Below are positions 26,015 through 34,754 of a DNA stretch of 64,000 bases, in pieces. The stretch spans positions 1 through 64,000 of the forward strand of contig JAMFSJ010000002.1 of NCBI GenBank assembly GCA_026225255.1, read 5' to 3'. The DNA comes from Methylacidimicrobium fagopyrum. GTDB taxonomy: Bacteria; Verrucomicrobiota; Verrucomicrobiia; Limisphaerales; UBA11358. Below the pieces are notes generated by a model. It was not told where the DNA came from, made no database searches, and saw only the letters and a list, made by a program, of their open reading frames with translations. How positions within the stretch are numbered: the stretch's first letter is position 1; the number at the start of each line of letters is the position of its first letter. The translations under genes were made by a program, and so were the position numbers.

Positions 26015-26545
26015 TTATTTTTTCTCCGCAATCGCCTTCATCGCTGCCAAACCTTTTTTAAAATCGCCACCGATCATCTTGTCGCAATTCATGATCAGGC
26101 CGAACATTTTGCCCATGAAATTGTTTTTGCCGGACATGGTCCACGTCACGAATGTTTGATCGGATTGTGGTTTGAAGCTGAACTCCGCCGTGTTCGTCGC
26201 TTTGAACGGTTTCAAAAATTCCAGCTTGATCAGAATTTGTTCTGCCGGACGGCTTTCCGTGATCGTCATGCGGCCGGCGCCGACTTTTTTATTTCCAATC
26301 CAACTAAAGATCGCGCCTTTTCCGGCAGTTTGTCCTTCATAAGAATTTTTACAGGCGGGATCCATTTTCGCCCAAGGCGACCACGCTTCCCATTGATGAA
26401 AATCATTCACCTGCGCAAACACGGCTGGCGGGGGAGCCGAAATGGCGGTAGAACGCGTGATGCGAAAATCATCCGGCTGCATCGCCACCAGCGTCGCAAA
26501 GATGATGAGCGCGATGGCGATGAGAATCAAAATGGTGATAAGCAT
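26015..26545 (-). CDS. SRPBCC (polyketide-cyclase-like) protein with membrane anchor
   Basis: The 176-aa product begins with a hydrophobic segment (MLITILILIAIALIIFATLV) and continues as a START-like SRPBCC domain: RSTAISAPPPAVFAQVNDFH, then WEAWSPWAKMDP and a C-terminal helix (KMIGGDFKKGLAAMKAIAEK). Such proteins bind hydrophobic ligands in a deep pocket, but the ligand here is unknown. It is the distal member of the ArsR-headed block of SRPBCC, VOC and DoxX genes, 21 bp after doxX, so co-transcription is likely. Confidence 0.8.
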   Translation of the reverse strand: MLITILILIAIALIIFATLVAMQPDDFRITRSTAISAPPPAVFAQVNDFHQWEAWSPWAKMDPACKNSYEGQTAGKGAIFSWIGNKKVGAGRMTITESRPAEQILIKLEFLKPFKATNTAEFSFKPQSDQTFVTWTMSGKNNFMGKMFGLIMNCDKMIGGDFKKGLAAMKAIAEKK

Positions 26546-26566
26546 AATGATTTTCCGGGCTCAGTT

Positions 26567-26956
26567 TTAAGCAACAATTTTGGCGGCGAGCAATGCGCGG
26601 TAATGCTTACGGCAGGCGAATGCCAGAAACAGGTTTCCAATTATCAATGGAACCGCCACTGGCAAACCTTCGGGCGCGACGTAGATGTGATAGAGCAAAA
26701 TATTTAACGTGATCGGGAAGATCACGACGGTGGCGAGCGGCACAAATAAGCCGGTGAGAAAAGCAAGGCTGCAAACCAGCTCGGTGACTTTTAGGAGCGC
26801 CATGAAATAGCCCGTGGCGGCGACGCCGTCCATGAACAGCTTCGCGTTGCCGGTCAATTCCGGTGGATGTTTCATGAGATGGAACAGCACGAAGACGGAA
26901 GCGCTCAGAAATACCAACCCCATCAATACGCGAACAATGATCGTTACGATTTTCAT
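26567..26956 (-). CDS. DoxX-like membrane protein
   Basis: This 129-aa protein has four hydrophobic segments and the DoxX-family look, with IIVRVLMGLVFLSASVFVLF, a central TGYFMALLKVTELVCSLAFL with a charged Lys-Glu pair inside the membrane region, and IIGNLFLAFACRKHYRALLA at the end. DoxX-type proteins are linked to quinone or thiol redox functions in a few species, but most are unassigned. It lies between SRPBCC genes, a frequent context for DoxX proteins controlled by ArsR-type regulators. Confidence 0.8.
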   Translation of the reverse strand: MKIVTIIVRVLMGLVFLSASVFVLFHLMKHPPELTGNAKLFMDGVAATGYFMALLKVTELVCSLAFLTGLFVPLATVVIFPITLNILLYHIYVAPEGLPVAVPLIIGNLFLAFACRKHYRALLAAKIVA

Positions 26957-27020
26957 AGTTTTATTTGGTTTTTAATTGGACGGTAGCGCGGAACTGCCGC
27001 TTTGCCCTGTCAGTTTATAA

Positions 27021-28019
27021 TCAATGTTTGGGTGCTTTGGCCAGATAAGCCGTAAGCTGTTCGAACGTTCCCGCCCAACCTTGGTTCATGCCGCCTTGCG
27101 CGTGCACCGCGTCGAATGTCTTTTGTTCTTCCGCCGTCGGGTTCAACGGAGTCCATTTCAGTGTGATCGTGGTTTTGCCAGCCACTTCGCTGAATACCGT
27201 TTCCGTTAGCATTTCCAGCGGCCACGTCGGACTCAACGGATGCCGCGTCAAGCCGCCGGTAGCATCGGAAAATGAACTCACGAGCATGATACGTTCCGGT
27301 GCGACAATTTCACGATAAATAAATTTGCCCCACATTTCTTTGCCGTCGGGCGAGCGCAGGCCGTAATGAAAACTTCCGCCCGGACGGAAATCCAGCTTCG
27401 CGGTGGACATCGTAAAGCCTTTCGGACCGAACCATTCCAACAGGCGTTCGCGTTCCGTCCACGCTTGCCAAACCAATTCGCGCGGCGCGTCAAATGTGCG
27501 CGTGATGATGAAGGGCGGCGACGCGGCCAGCATCTTTGGCAGATGTTCGCTGAGGCGTTCCAAAGTTTGCTTGCCGCCTTCGATTGCGCCGTATTCCTTG
27601 ACCACAAAATCGCGGGCCGCAGCCGTCGGAAAGACACTATGCAAGGTCAGTTTCGTTTTGTTTGGAGCGAGCGCTTCAAACGTCCAAGTCGCGATAAAAT
27701 TCGCTCCCGCCGCCGCGCCGTCTTCGCGTCCACCGCCGTGCGAATACACGATCTTCTCTGGCACAACGATTTCCTTGAAAATACTTTTGTTCGGATACTT
27801 CGCACCGTCCGGCCCTTGCATGACGTGGTTCCAAACGCCGCCCACGCGAAAATCCATTTCCTCGATCGTCGTGGAGAAACCGCGCGGGCCCCACCAATGG
27901 ATGACGTGCTTGGGATCGGTCATCGCGCGCCAGACCAACTCGCGTGGCGCGTCGAAGGTGCGGGTGAGGACGATCTCGCGATCAGATGTGTTTTCAGAAT
28001 TATTTTTAGCAGCGGTCAT
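27021..28019 (-). CDS. Tandem AHSA1/SRPBCC-domain protein
   Basis: The 332-aa product contains two complete AHSA1-type domains in one chain. The first starts VLTRTFDAPRELVWRAMTDP and the second IITRTFDAPRELVWQAWTER; each is followed by the WWGPRGF / WFGPKGF strand and a helix at the end. AHSA1 in eukaryotes stimulates Hsp90, but bacterial members are ligand-binding proteins of unknown specificity. The near-identical N-terminal motifs point to internal duplication. The track start at 28067 is rejected because it reaches towards the hairpin repeat; the ATG at 28019 (MTAAKNNSENTSDRE) is used. Confidence 0.85.
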   Translation of the reverse strand: MTAAKNNSENTSDREIVLTRTFDAPRELVWRAMTDPKHVIHWWGPRGFSTTIEEMDFRVGGVWNHVMQGPDGAKYPNKSIFKEIVVPEKIVYSHGGGREDGAAAGANFIATWTFEALAPNKTKLTLHSVFPTAAARDFVVKEYGAIEGGKQTLERLSEHLPKMLAASPPFIITRTFDAPRELVWQAWTERERLLEWFGPKGFTMSTAKLDFRPGGSFHYGLRSPDGKEMWGKFIYREIVAPERIMLVSSFSDATGGLTRHPLSPTWPLEMLTETVFSEVAGKTTITLKWTPLNPTAEEQKTFDAVHAQGGMNQGWAGTFEQLTAYLAKAPKH

Positions 28020-28070
28020 AAATAATAAATTTTTAGCAGGCGGCGAAGCGACGCGTTTCAAACCCATCGC

Positions 28071-28136
28071 GGAGCGCCAATCTCCCGATCGGCTCGGCGG
28101 ACATTTGAAACGTGCCGATCAGGAGATCGGCGCTCC
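28071..28136. repeat. Dispersed hairpin element, copy 2
   Basis: GGAGCGCCAATCTCCCGATCGG (from 28071) and its near-complement CCGATCAGGAGATCGGCGCT (ending with CC at 28136) flank a short spacer. It matches copies at 3805-3873 and 55194-55259. It begins 7 bases beyond the VOC-gene stop at 28144 and precedes the tandem AHSA1 gene. Confidence 0.82.
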
Positions 28137-28143
28137 ATTTGAA

Positions 28144-28578
28144 TCATGCGGGCAGCACCATGACCATCCACATGATTCCGAATTTATCCGCGACCATGCC
28201 GAAGCGCGGCGAATAAAAAGTTTCCGTTTGCGGCATCACGACTGTGCCCTCGGCAGACAGCGCGGCGAAATAACGATCCGCCTCGGCTTTGTCCGTCAGC
28301 GAAAGCGTCAGCGAAAAACCTTCGAACTTCGTCGAGCCGCCATCGCAACGGCCATCGGACAGCATGACCAGCGTGCCGCCAATCCGCAGGCTGGAGTGCA
28401 TGATTTTATTTTCCATGCCCGGCGGAATCATGCCGGGCTGCGGCGTGCCGGGATAATCCTTGAAACGCATCTGGGTTTCCACTTCGGCCCCGAGCGCCTG
28501 ACGATAAAACGCGATCGCTTCTTCGCAACGGCCGTTCAACATCAGATAGGTGGTAATGATGGGATATTTTGGCGTCAT
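28144..28578 (-). CDS. VOC-superfamily protein, PhnB-like
   Basis: The product of 144 aa has the paired beta-alpha-beta modules of the glyoxalase/VOC fold and the PhnB-type signature: YLMLNGRCEEAIAFYRQALG at the N-terminus, then MIPPGMENKIMHSSLRIGGT and FGMVADKFGIMWMVMV at the C-terminus. Many PhnB-like proteins lack a known substrate and occur next to SRPBCC genes, as here. A divalent-metal site is likely but incomplete by eye. It is co-directional with the flanking AHSA1 genes. Confidence 0.87.
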   Translation of the reverse strand: MTPKYPIITTYLMLNGRCEEAIAFYRQALGAEVETQMRFKDYPGTPQPGMIPPGMENKIMHSSLRIGGTLVMLSDGRCDGGSTKFEGFSLTLSLTDKAEADRYFAALSAEGTVVMPQTETFYSPRFGMVADKFGIMWMVMVLPA

Positions 28579-28621
28579 AATTTTGGTTGGTTATTTGATT
28601 ATTGTGATTCGAGAAATGATT

Positions 28622-29125
28622 TCAAGCTTTCGTCCAAAAATGATGTCCAGCCGTTGCCAGTTTTTCCAAACTCTGCGTCATGCCGGCTTCGAAACCGCCG
28701 ATGTATTTTGCCGCCTCCGCCGTCGTCTTGACCAGGCGTGTCACCATGGTAAGCGTCGTTTTTCCATTGCGTTCGGCGAACGTCACGGTGTGGAGAAATT
28801 CAAAGAATTGAATCCCCTTTTCATCCAGCGCGCCGCTGGTGTAGGTCAAACGTTCCGGCTCGATAATCTCCAGATAAACCCCACTCATCGGATAAATCGT
28901 TCCGTTCGGCGCCCGCATATCAATGCGGATCAGCCCGCCGGGCCGCACGTCCAGTTCGCAACGGGGCGCGGTGAAACCACGCGGCCCCCACCATTGCGCT
29001 AACTGTTTCGGATCAATCCACGCTTTAAAAACCAGCGCACACGGCGCATCAAAAACGCGCGTGATGATGATTTCCTGGGGCGTCTTTTTTTGGTCAGATT
29101 GGCGGTCATAATTCCCTGCTTCCAT
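28622..29125 (-). CDS. AHSA1/SRPBCC-domain protein
   Basis: The 167-aa product is a single AHSA1 domain. IIITRVFDAPCALVFKAWID followed by PKQLAQWWGPRGFTAPRCEL is the standard N-terminal block, and FEAGMTQSLEKLATAGHHFW is the C-terminal helix that caps the ligand cavity. It belongs to the ArsR-headed co-directional block. Ligand and process are unknown. The start is ATG at 29125. Confidence 0.85.
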   Translation of the reverse strand: MEAGNYDRQSDQKKTPQEIIITRVFDAPCALVFKAWIDPKQLAQWWGPRGFTAPRCELDVRPGGLIRIDMRAPNGTIYPMSGVYLEIIEPERLTYTSGALDEKGIQFFEFLHTVTFAERNGKTTLTMVTRLVKTTAEAAKYIGGFEAGMTQSLEKLATAGHHFWTKA

Positions 29126-29219
29126 GGGTTAATTTGCTTCGGTTTTATTTTGTTCCGTCAGCTATCAATTCCTCTTTCGAGCTCCACCGTTGTCGCCATC
29201 GGACTAGGTGGCATCACGT

Positions 29220-29798
29220 TCATTTGGCTGGCAACGATCCAACGTGACGATAAGTGTTCAAGAGCACGCCCGTGGCCGTGGTTTTCGTGCTGACGAGAGC
29301 GAGTTCGCACGGGTCAGCATTATCAGAAAAGAAGCGTTTGCCCGCGCCCAGTAAGACCGGACAGACGATCAGCACTACTTCGTCAACCAGCCCCTCCTGC
29401 AGCAGCACGGACGTCAGCGTCGAGCTTCCCCAGACAATCAGGTCGGGGCCATCCTGCGACTTGAGATGGCGAACACTCTGTAGCATGTCCGCGCCCAAGT
29501 CCTGGGCCGGCCCCCAGTTGAGGCTTTCCGGCCGGCGGGTCGCGACGTATTTCGTCGCGGCGTTCAAACTTTCCGCAAACGCGCCTTCCTTGACCTTCGG
29601 CCAGAATTCCGCCCAGAGATCGTAGGTGCGGCGACCCAGCAAGAGATCGAAGTTCTTGCCCTGCGCCTCGGCCAGAGCCTCAGCCCCGGCGGAACTCCGA
29701 TACCGCGCCTTCCATCCGCCTTGGGCGAAGTCGCTATCGCCGGGCGGCGCGATTATGCCGTCCAGCGAGATGTGTGCGAAGATCTTGATCTTTCTCAT
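29220..29798 (-). CDS. DHFR-like RibD C-terminal-domain protein (YyaP type)
   Basis: The 192-aa product is a dihydrofolate-reductase-fold protein of the RibD C-terminal family: MRKIKIFAHISLDGIIAPPG, then LLLGRRTYDLWAEFWPK and LIVWGSSTLTSVLLQEGLVD, where GSSTL corresponds to the NADPH-binding glycine segment. These are NADPH-dependent reductases with mostly unknown substrates. It is not the housekeeping FolA, which is at 334-915. Its place among AHSA1 and VOC genes is common for this subfamily. Confidence 0.87.
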   Translation of the reverse strand: MRKIKIFAHISLDGIIAPPGDSDFAQGGWKARYRSSAGAEALAEAQGKNFDLLLGRRTYDLWAEFWPKVKEGAFAESLNAATKYVATRRPESLNWGPAQDLGADMLQSVRHLKSQDGPDLIVWGSSTLTSVLLQEGLVDEVVLIVCPVLLGAGKRFFSDNADPCELALVSTKTTATGVLLNTYRHVGSLPAK

Positions 29799-29932
29799 TT
29801 TAGGTCGATTCCAGTTAGATGTTTTGCCCGCTATTTTGCAAATGACATTTAGTTTTAAAAACCCCGCCTGATGGCAGTTTCGTTGTTCCTATTCGTCTCC
29901 GGCAGATTCGTCGCCCTATTTCTCCTGGTTGG

Positions 29933-30394
29933 TTAATCTGTTTTAATTTTGCCTTGTTCCATCAGCTCGGCAAATTTTTCGATGGCCGAAGTCCAGCCCG
30001 ATTTGTGATCGGGAACATCTTCCGAGTCCGGCAAACCTCCGTGGGTCAGCGTCAGGCGGGTCGTTTGACCGAGGTCTTCAAATTCGACGGTCACCACGCT
30101 TTCCGACATGGCGTAATGTTCCCATTGCCACGTGAACTGGAGCCGCCGGTTCGGCACAATCTGTTGATAGGTGCCGACGGCGATATGGTCGCCCTCGCCG
30201 TTGACCATGTGGATGCGATACGCGCCGCCGATTTTCAAATCAGCGGCCACGCTCCGGCATTCAATCTCCTTCGGGCTCCACCATTGCACCATCTGTTTGG
30301 GATCGGTCCAGGCGCGGTAAACCAGCGCGCAAGGCGCATGGATGACCCGGGAGATGACCAGTTTAGTAGCTGATACAGTTGAATTATTTTTCAT
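29933..30394 (-). CDS. AHSA1/SRPBCC-domain protein coupled to ArsR
   Basis: The single AHSA1 domain of about 153 aa starts at KLVISRVIHAPCALVYRAWT and contains WWSPKEIECRSVAADLKIGG and the C-terminal GWTSAIEKFAELMEQGK helix. The track extends to 30430, but the ATG at 30394 lies inside the last codons of the upstream ArsR gene (11-bp overlap), which indicates translational coupling and settles the start. ArsR-AHSA1 gene pairs are widespread. The regulator probably senses the ligand or stress for which the SRPBCC proteins are made. Confidence 0.87.
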   Translation of the reverse strand: MKNNSTVSATKLVISRVIHAPCALVYRAWTDPKQMVQWWSPKEIECRSVAADLKIGGAYRIHMVNGEGDHIAVGTYQQIVPNRRLQFTWQWEHYAMSESVVTVEFEDLGQTTRLTLTHGGLPDSEDVPDHKSGWTSAIEKFAELMEQGKIKTD

Positions 30395-30734
30395 GGCCGG
30401 TTTGCTTTTGCAGCTCTTTGAGATATTCATCCAAACGATCCAGACTGCCTTCCCAAAATTTGCGATACTCCTCGATCCACGCTTGCGCTTGTTGCATCGG
30501 CGCCGCTTCCAGCTTCAACGAATGCACGCGTCCTTTACGACGGCGACGCACGAGACCGGCATTTTCCAGAATCCGCAAATGCTTTGAGACCGCCGGCAAC
30601 GACATGGAATGCGGCCGCGCCAGATCCGTGACGCAACGGTCACCGCCCGCGAGATGCTCGAGAATCCGCCGCCGCGTGGGATCAGCGAGCGCGGCGAAAG
30701 TGCGGTTCAATAATCGGGGCGAACATTTAACCAT
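30384..30734 (-). CDS. ArsR-family winged-helix repressor
   Basis: The 116-aa regulator has the ArsR winged-helix core: RTFAALADPTRRRILEHLAG, then CVTDLARPHSMSLPAVSKHL as the recognition helix and NAGLVRRRRKGRVHSLKLEA as the wing. No Cys pair typical of metal sensing (CxC) is present, so it belongs to the non-metal group that accompanies SRPBCC genes. The track extends to 30815; the ATG at 30734 (MVKCSPRLLN) is used because it is embedded in the palindromic operator, as is common for this subgroup. It heads the co-directional block down to 26015. Confidence 0.9.
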   Translation of the reverse strand: MVKCSPRLLNRTFAALADPTRRRILEHLAGGDRCVTDLARPHSMSLPAVSKHLRILENAGLVRRRRKGRVHSLKLEAAPMQQAQAWIEEYRKFWEGSLDRLDEYLKELQKQTGHEK

Positions 30735-30742
30735 GTGGTTAA
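30727..30742. promoter_or_regulatory. Probable ArsR operator overlapping the start codon
   Basis: The palindrome TTAACCATGTGGTTAA has arms TTAACC and GGTTAA and contains the ArsR start codon read on the minus strand. ArsR-type repressors bind such 6-4-6 palindromes. The position implies autorepression of the ArsR-AHSA1 block and possibly control of the divergent xer gene 138 bp away. Confidence 0.65.
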
Positions 30743-30879
30743 GTATTAATTCGACCCGCGCCGGAGTGCAAGGAAAATTTTCGCGGAAGGTTGAGCGTTT
30801 AAAATTCTTCGCCATTCACATATCAAGCTTGCAGAATGGCGCAATTCCAGCGACAACACTCCAGACAAACACCCATCTG

Positions 30880-31824
30880 ATGGAAACGCTCGTCGAAGAT
30901 TTTTTGCAATTCCTGCGCCACGAACGCGGGCAGTCCGATAACACGGCGAAAACTTACGCCGCGTTGCTGGGAAAATTTACGACGTGGGCGGCGTCACAAA
31001 AGCTCACTGATTGGGCGTCCGTTGAACTAAAACATCTCATGGCGTTTTTGCAGCACGAACGCGCGCGACCGCGGCTGGATGAACCGCCGGAATCCACGCA
31101 GCGTTTGAGCGGCGAAAGCGTTTATCTGGAGATCGCGGCGTTGCGGGCGTTTTATCGATTTGCCGAGAACGAAAAAATTCTGCCGCTGAATATTGCGGAA
31201 AATCTTTCGCTGCCGCGCCGCTGGAAACGATTGCCGAAAGCGCTGTCGAATGACGAAATCGAAAAGCTGCTCAAACCGGAAACGCCGGCGACGGAAAATA
31301 CGTTGTGCGATCAAGCGGTGCTGGAACTGGCTTACGCCTCCGGCCTGCGTTTGTCCGAATTGAAAAATTTGCGGCTGGAACAGTTGCATCTCGAAGCGGG
31401 CTTCATCAACGTCATTGGCAAAGGCAACAAGGAACGCGTCGTGCCGGTGGGCCGCACAGCGGTGGACGCGTTGCAACGTTTCCTCGGCCAAGGGCGGCCA
31501 AAATTGGTCACGCCAAAATCGCCGGCGAATGTTTTTTTGTCGCAACGCGGCACGCCGTTCGCGGCGGTGACGTTGTGGTTGCGGATCAAAAAACGCGTTC
31601 AGCGCGCGGACATTGAACGCAATATCACGCCGCATATGTTGCGACATAGTTTTGCGACGCATCTGTTGGAGCACGGCGCGGACTTGCGCGTGATCCAGGA
31701 ATTGCTCGGTCACGCGAGCATCGGCACCACGGAAATTTACACGCATGTGACGCGCAACCGATTGCGTGAGGTGCATCGAAAATTTCATCCGCGCGCCCAA
31801 GCAGAATCGCCGCAAGGCCGATAA
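30880..31824 (+). CDS. Tyrosine recombinase of the XerC/XerD type
   Basis: The 314-aa recombinase resolves chromosome dimers at dif, or serves an equivalent site-specific role. An N-terminal SAM-like core-binding domain (METLVEDFLQFLRHERGQSD) is followed by the catalytic domain with Arg in ASGLRLSELKNL, HMLRHSFATHLLEHGADLRV (His-x-x-Arg), GHASIGTTE (His) and the nucleophile Tyr in IYTHV. The complete RHRHY set is present. The track begins at 30379, but the ATG at 30880 gives the family N-terminus. XerC and XerD cannot be separated from this sequence alone. No integrated element is evident beside it. Confidence 0.9.
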   Translation: METLVEDFLQFLRHERGQSDNTAKTYAALLGKFTTWAASQKLTDWASVELKHLMAFLQHERARPRLDEPPESTQRLSGESVYLEIAALRAFYRFAENEKILPLNIAENLSLPRRWKRLPKALSNDEIEKLLKPETPATENTLCDQAVLELAYASGLRLSELKNLRLEQLHLEAGFINVIGKGNKERVVPVGRTAVDALQRFLGQGRPKLVTPKSPANVFLSQRGTPFAAVTLWLRIKKRVQRADIERNITPHMLRHSFATHLLEHGADLRVIQELLGHASIGTTEIYTHVTRNRLREVHRKFHPRAQAESPQGR

Positions 31825-32079
31825 TTCGCTGAGGGTGTCTGGCTGTTATGGCTCATTTTTACGACTGGCGCTGGCCGGTTTTTATCAGCGCATTGTCCTG
31901 TTATTTGGCTTGAGTGTCACAAATTGGCGCAGTTGGGTGGGTGATTATTTTTCAACAGCGAGAAACCATTAGGAACAGTGCGGAAATGCAGTTTTACGTA
32001 TAATTAGCACTAAAATTGCTTGTTAAGTTTGTGGTAGCCATGTGTTTAGCGATTTAATGGGCGGGAGTCAGCGGGCGAT

Positions 32080-34137
32080 ATGAACAAAACTCTGGGGTTG
32101 CGAAATTTTTTTCGCGGGAGAAAATGGAAGTTCGGAACTTCTTGGCTCTTGCCTGTGCTCATGCTGGTCGGCACCCCGGTGCTGGCGGAGGACGCTTCCA
32201 ATACCAGCACGAATACCGATCTGACCAATCTGGCCAACATGGATATTGACCAGTTGATGGAGGTGAAAGTTTCCATTCTCGGTTCAGCGCAATCCGTTTC
32301 CCAAACTCCGGCGGCGGTTTCCGTGGTGACGCAGGACGACATCCAACGTTCCGGTGCGCGCAATATTCCCGAGGCCTTGCGGTTGGTGCCAGGCATGGAT
32401 GTGGCGCAGGTGGACGCGAACCAATGGGCCGTCAGCGCGCGTGGGTTCAACGATGTGTTCGCCAATAAATTGTTGGTGATGCAAGACGGTCGCAGTCTTT
32501 ATACGCCGCTGTTTTCCGGCGTGTTCTGGAATGAACAGGACACGATGATGGAAGACATTGACCGGATCGAAGTCGTGCGCGGACCGGGTGCCACGGTGTG
32601 GGGCGCGAACGCGATGAACGGCGTCATCAATATCATCAGTAAGAACGCGGCGGATACGCAGGGTTTGTTGGCTTCCGGCGGGGGCGGCAATTTTGATCGG
32701 GCGTTTGGCGAAGCGCGTTACGGTGGGATGCTGGGCACTAATACCTTTTATCGCGTTTACGGGGCTTACTCCGACAACGGCGCGACACAGTTGACGGATG
32801 GCAGCAGCGCCAATAATCCCTGGCAATCCTTCCGCAGCGGTTTTCGCATCGATTCGACGCCGACGGAAGATAATTTATTCACCCTGCAAGGCGACGGTTA
32901 TGTGGAAAATATCCATCAAGTTTTTGGCGTATTCGATCCCGCTTCGCCGACGTTCACCACTTCGGTGCAAAATCTGGAGACTGCGGATGGCGCCAATATT
33001 CTCGGGCGTTGGACGCGGACGCTTTCGGACACGGCGAACTTTAAATTGCAGGCGTATTACGATTACACCGCTCTGGACGCGGCGGTGATTGATGAGCAAC
33101 GGCACACGTTCGATCTGGATTTTCATAATGAATTTGCGCTCGGCGAGCGCAATCATTTGAGTTGGGGTTTGGGTTACCGGGTCACGGCCGACCAGGAAAA
33201 AAACAATCCGACGCTCACGTTCAATCCAACGTCCGAAACGTTGAATTTATACAGCACGTTTTTGCAGGATGAAATCACGCTCGTGCCAGATTGTCTGACG
33301 TTGACGCTCGGTTCGAAATTCGAGCACAACGACTATACCGGATTTGAATTTGAACCCAGTGCGCGGCTATTGTGGACGCCGGTGGTGCACCAAACTTTTT
33401 GGGGCTCCGTTTCACGCGCCGTGCGCACGCCGTCGCGCGCCGAGGAAACATTTGATCTGATGCAGTCGGAACAATATGCGCCCGGCCACTACGCGCCGGT
33501 CAATATTATCGGCACGAATAGTTACGGCTCAGAAGATCTGATCGCTTACGAAGTGGGTTATCGCACCGAGCCTTTTGATAAATTGTCGCTCGACATCGCG
33601 GCGTATTTCAACAACTACGATCATCTGCGGAGCGAGCAAGCCATTGACGGCAACCCGACCCAGCTGGCGATTGCGAATGATCTTTATGGCAACACCTACG
33701 GCACGGAAATTTCGGCGACGTGGCGTGTGCTGGCTTGGTGGCGGTTGCAACCGTCTTATACTTTTTTGAAAATGGATTTGCACGCGCGGCCCTATGCGCC
33801 CGGCTTGGCCGACAACGCATCGGTAGCGCAACTCGAAGGCACGAGCCCGGAAAATCAATTTTCTATCCGTTCCTCGATGGACTTTTCGCACGGCCTGTCA
33901 TTCGATACTTCGTTGCGCTATGTGGATTACCTGTCGTATTTCGCGATCAATAGTTATTTTGAACTCGACGCGCGGCTGGCGTGGCAAATTAACAAACATT
34001 GGGAAGTCGCGCTCGTCGGGCAAAATCTTTTACACGACGCCCACGCCGAATTCGGGCCGACGTATCTGGGAACGCAAAACGGAAATATCACTGAAATCCC
34101 ACGCAGTGTTTATGCCAGGGTCACGTGGCGCTTTTGA
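32080..34137 (+). CDS. TonB-dependent outer-membrane receptor
   Basis: The 685-aa receptor has a signal peptide (LLPVLMLVGTPVLAED), a plug domain beginning AAVSVVTQDDIQRSGARNIP and containing RSLYTPLFSGVFWNEQDTMM and DRIEVVRGPGATVWGANAMN, then a beta-barrel of about 500 aa ending with the aromatic Phe (SVYARVTWRF). The NIISK sequence after the plug is typical. It should import a siderophore or other large ligand in a TonB-dependent way. The gene starts an operon with YfiR-like and hybrid kinase genes, so the receptor may report ligand status to the kinase. Confidence 0.93.
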   Translation: MNKTLGLRNFFRGRKWKFGTSWLLPVLMLVGTPVLAEDASNTSTNTDLTNLANMDIDQLMEVKVSILGSAQSVSQTPAAVSVVTQDDIQRSGARNIPEALRLVPGMDVAQVDANQWAVSARGFNDVFANKLLVMQDGRSLYTPLFSGVFWNEQDTMMEDIDRIEVVRGPGATVWGANAMNGVINIISKNAADTQGLLASGGGGNFDRAFGEARYGGMLGTNTFYRVYGAYSDNGATQLTDGSSANNPWQSFRSGFRIDSTPTEDNLFTLQGDGYVENIHQVFGVFDPASPTFTTSVQNLETADGANILGRWTRTLSDTANFKLQAYYDYTALDAAVIDEQRHTFDLDFHNEFALGERNHLSWGLGYRVTADQEKNNPTLTFNPTSETLNLYSTFLQDEITLVPDCLTLTLGSKFEHNDYTGFEFEPSARLLWTPVVHQTFWGSVSRAVRTPSRAEETFDLMQSEQYAPGHYAPVNIIGTNSYGSEDLIAYEVGYRTEPFDKLSLDIAAYFNNYDHLRSEQAIDGNPTQLAIANDLYGNTYGTEISATWRVLAWWRLQPSYTFLKMDLHARPYAPGLADNASVAQLEGTSPENQFSIRSSMDFSHGLSFDTSLRYVDYLSYFAINSYFELDARLAWQINKHWEVALVGQNLLHDAHAEFGPTYLGTQNGNITEIPRSVYARVTWRF

Positions 34138-34145
34138 CGTCGAGC

Positions 34146-34748
34146 ATGAATCACACTAAACAGCTTGATCGGCGCCCCTTGCCAACTGCGGCCAGTTTTA
34201 CCAACTGGCGACGCGGGTGCGTTTTGCTTTTGGCGTTGCTGTGGCTGGCCAGCGTCGGCCAGCTGCGGGCGCAGGAAGACAAGCCGTCCGAATATCAGGT
34301 AAAAGCCGCGTTCTTATACAACTTCGGCAAATTCGTTATCTGGCCGACGAACGCCTTTGCTGATGCTTACGCCCCGCTGGTGATCGGCGTCGTCGGCGAA
34401 GACCCGTTTCATGGCGATTTGAAACGGCTGGTCGCCCATAAAAAAATTGACGGGCACATGGTGATCATTCGCACGATCACCTCGGCGGATCAGGTGAAAG
34501 GGTGTCACATCATCTTCCTCAGTTCCGCCGCGCAGAGCAGTCCGAGTGATTTGCTGGCGGCGGTGCGCCAGCCGGGCATCCTGACCGTCACGGAAAATCT
34601 GGAGCATTTTACGAATTCGAATCTCATCATCAATTTTGTGCGACTGGACAATCGAATCCGGTTTGAGATCAATGTCCCGACCGCGGATAAAGCCGGTTTA
34701 AAGATCAGTTCCCGATTGCTGCCGCTCTCCAAGCCGGCGGAAAAATAA
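34146..34748 (+). CDS. YfiR-family (DUF4154) periplasmic protein
   Basis: The product of 200 aa is exported (signal segment CVLLLALLWLASVGQLRAQE) and has the YfiR/DUF4154 pattern: YQVKAAFLYNFGKFVIWPTN, then LVIGVVGEDPFHGDLKRLVA, GCHIIFLSS and a C-terminal INFVRLDNRIRFEINVPTAD. YfiR of Pseudomonas inhibits the inner-membrane cyclase YfiN from the periplasm. Here the next gene is a CHASE8/HAMP histidine kinase, which could be the partner instead. The ATG at 34146 is used; the GTG start at 34125 would overlap the receptor gene. It lies between receptor and kinase with 8- and 6-bp gaps. Confidence 0.88.
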   Translation: MNHTKQLDRRPLPTAASFTNWRRGCVLLLALLWLASVGQLRAQEDKPSEYQVKAAFLYNFGKFVIWPTNAFADAYAPLVIGVVGEDPFHGDLKRLVAHKKIDGHMVIIRTITSADQVKGCHIIFLSSAAQSSPSDLLAAVRQPGILTVTENLEHFTNSNLIINFVRLDNRIRFEINVPTADKAGLKISSRLLPLSKPAEK

Positions 34749-34754
34749 AAGGCC

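Noticed and set aside
30880-31824. Integrase of a genomic island
   Set aside because: It has the size and motif layout of housekeeping Xer recombinases, and no att repeats or island genes were seen next to it.
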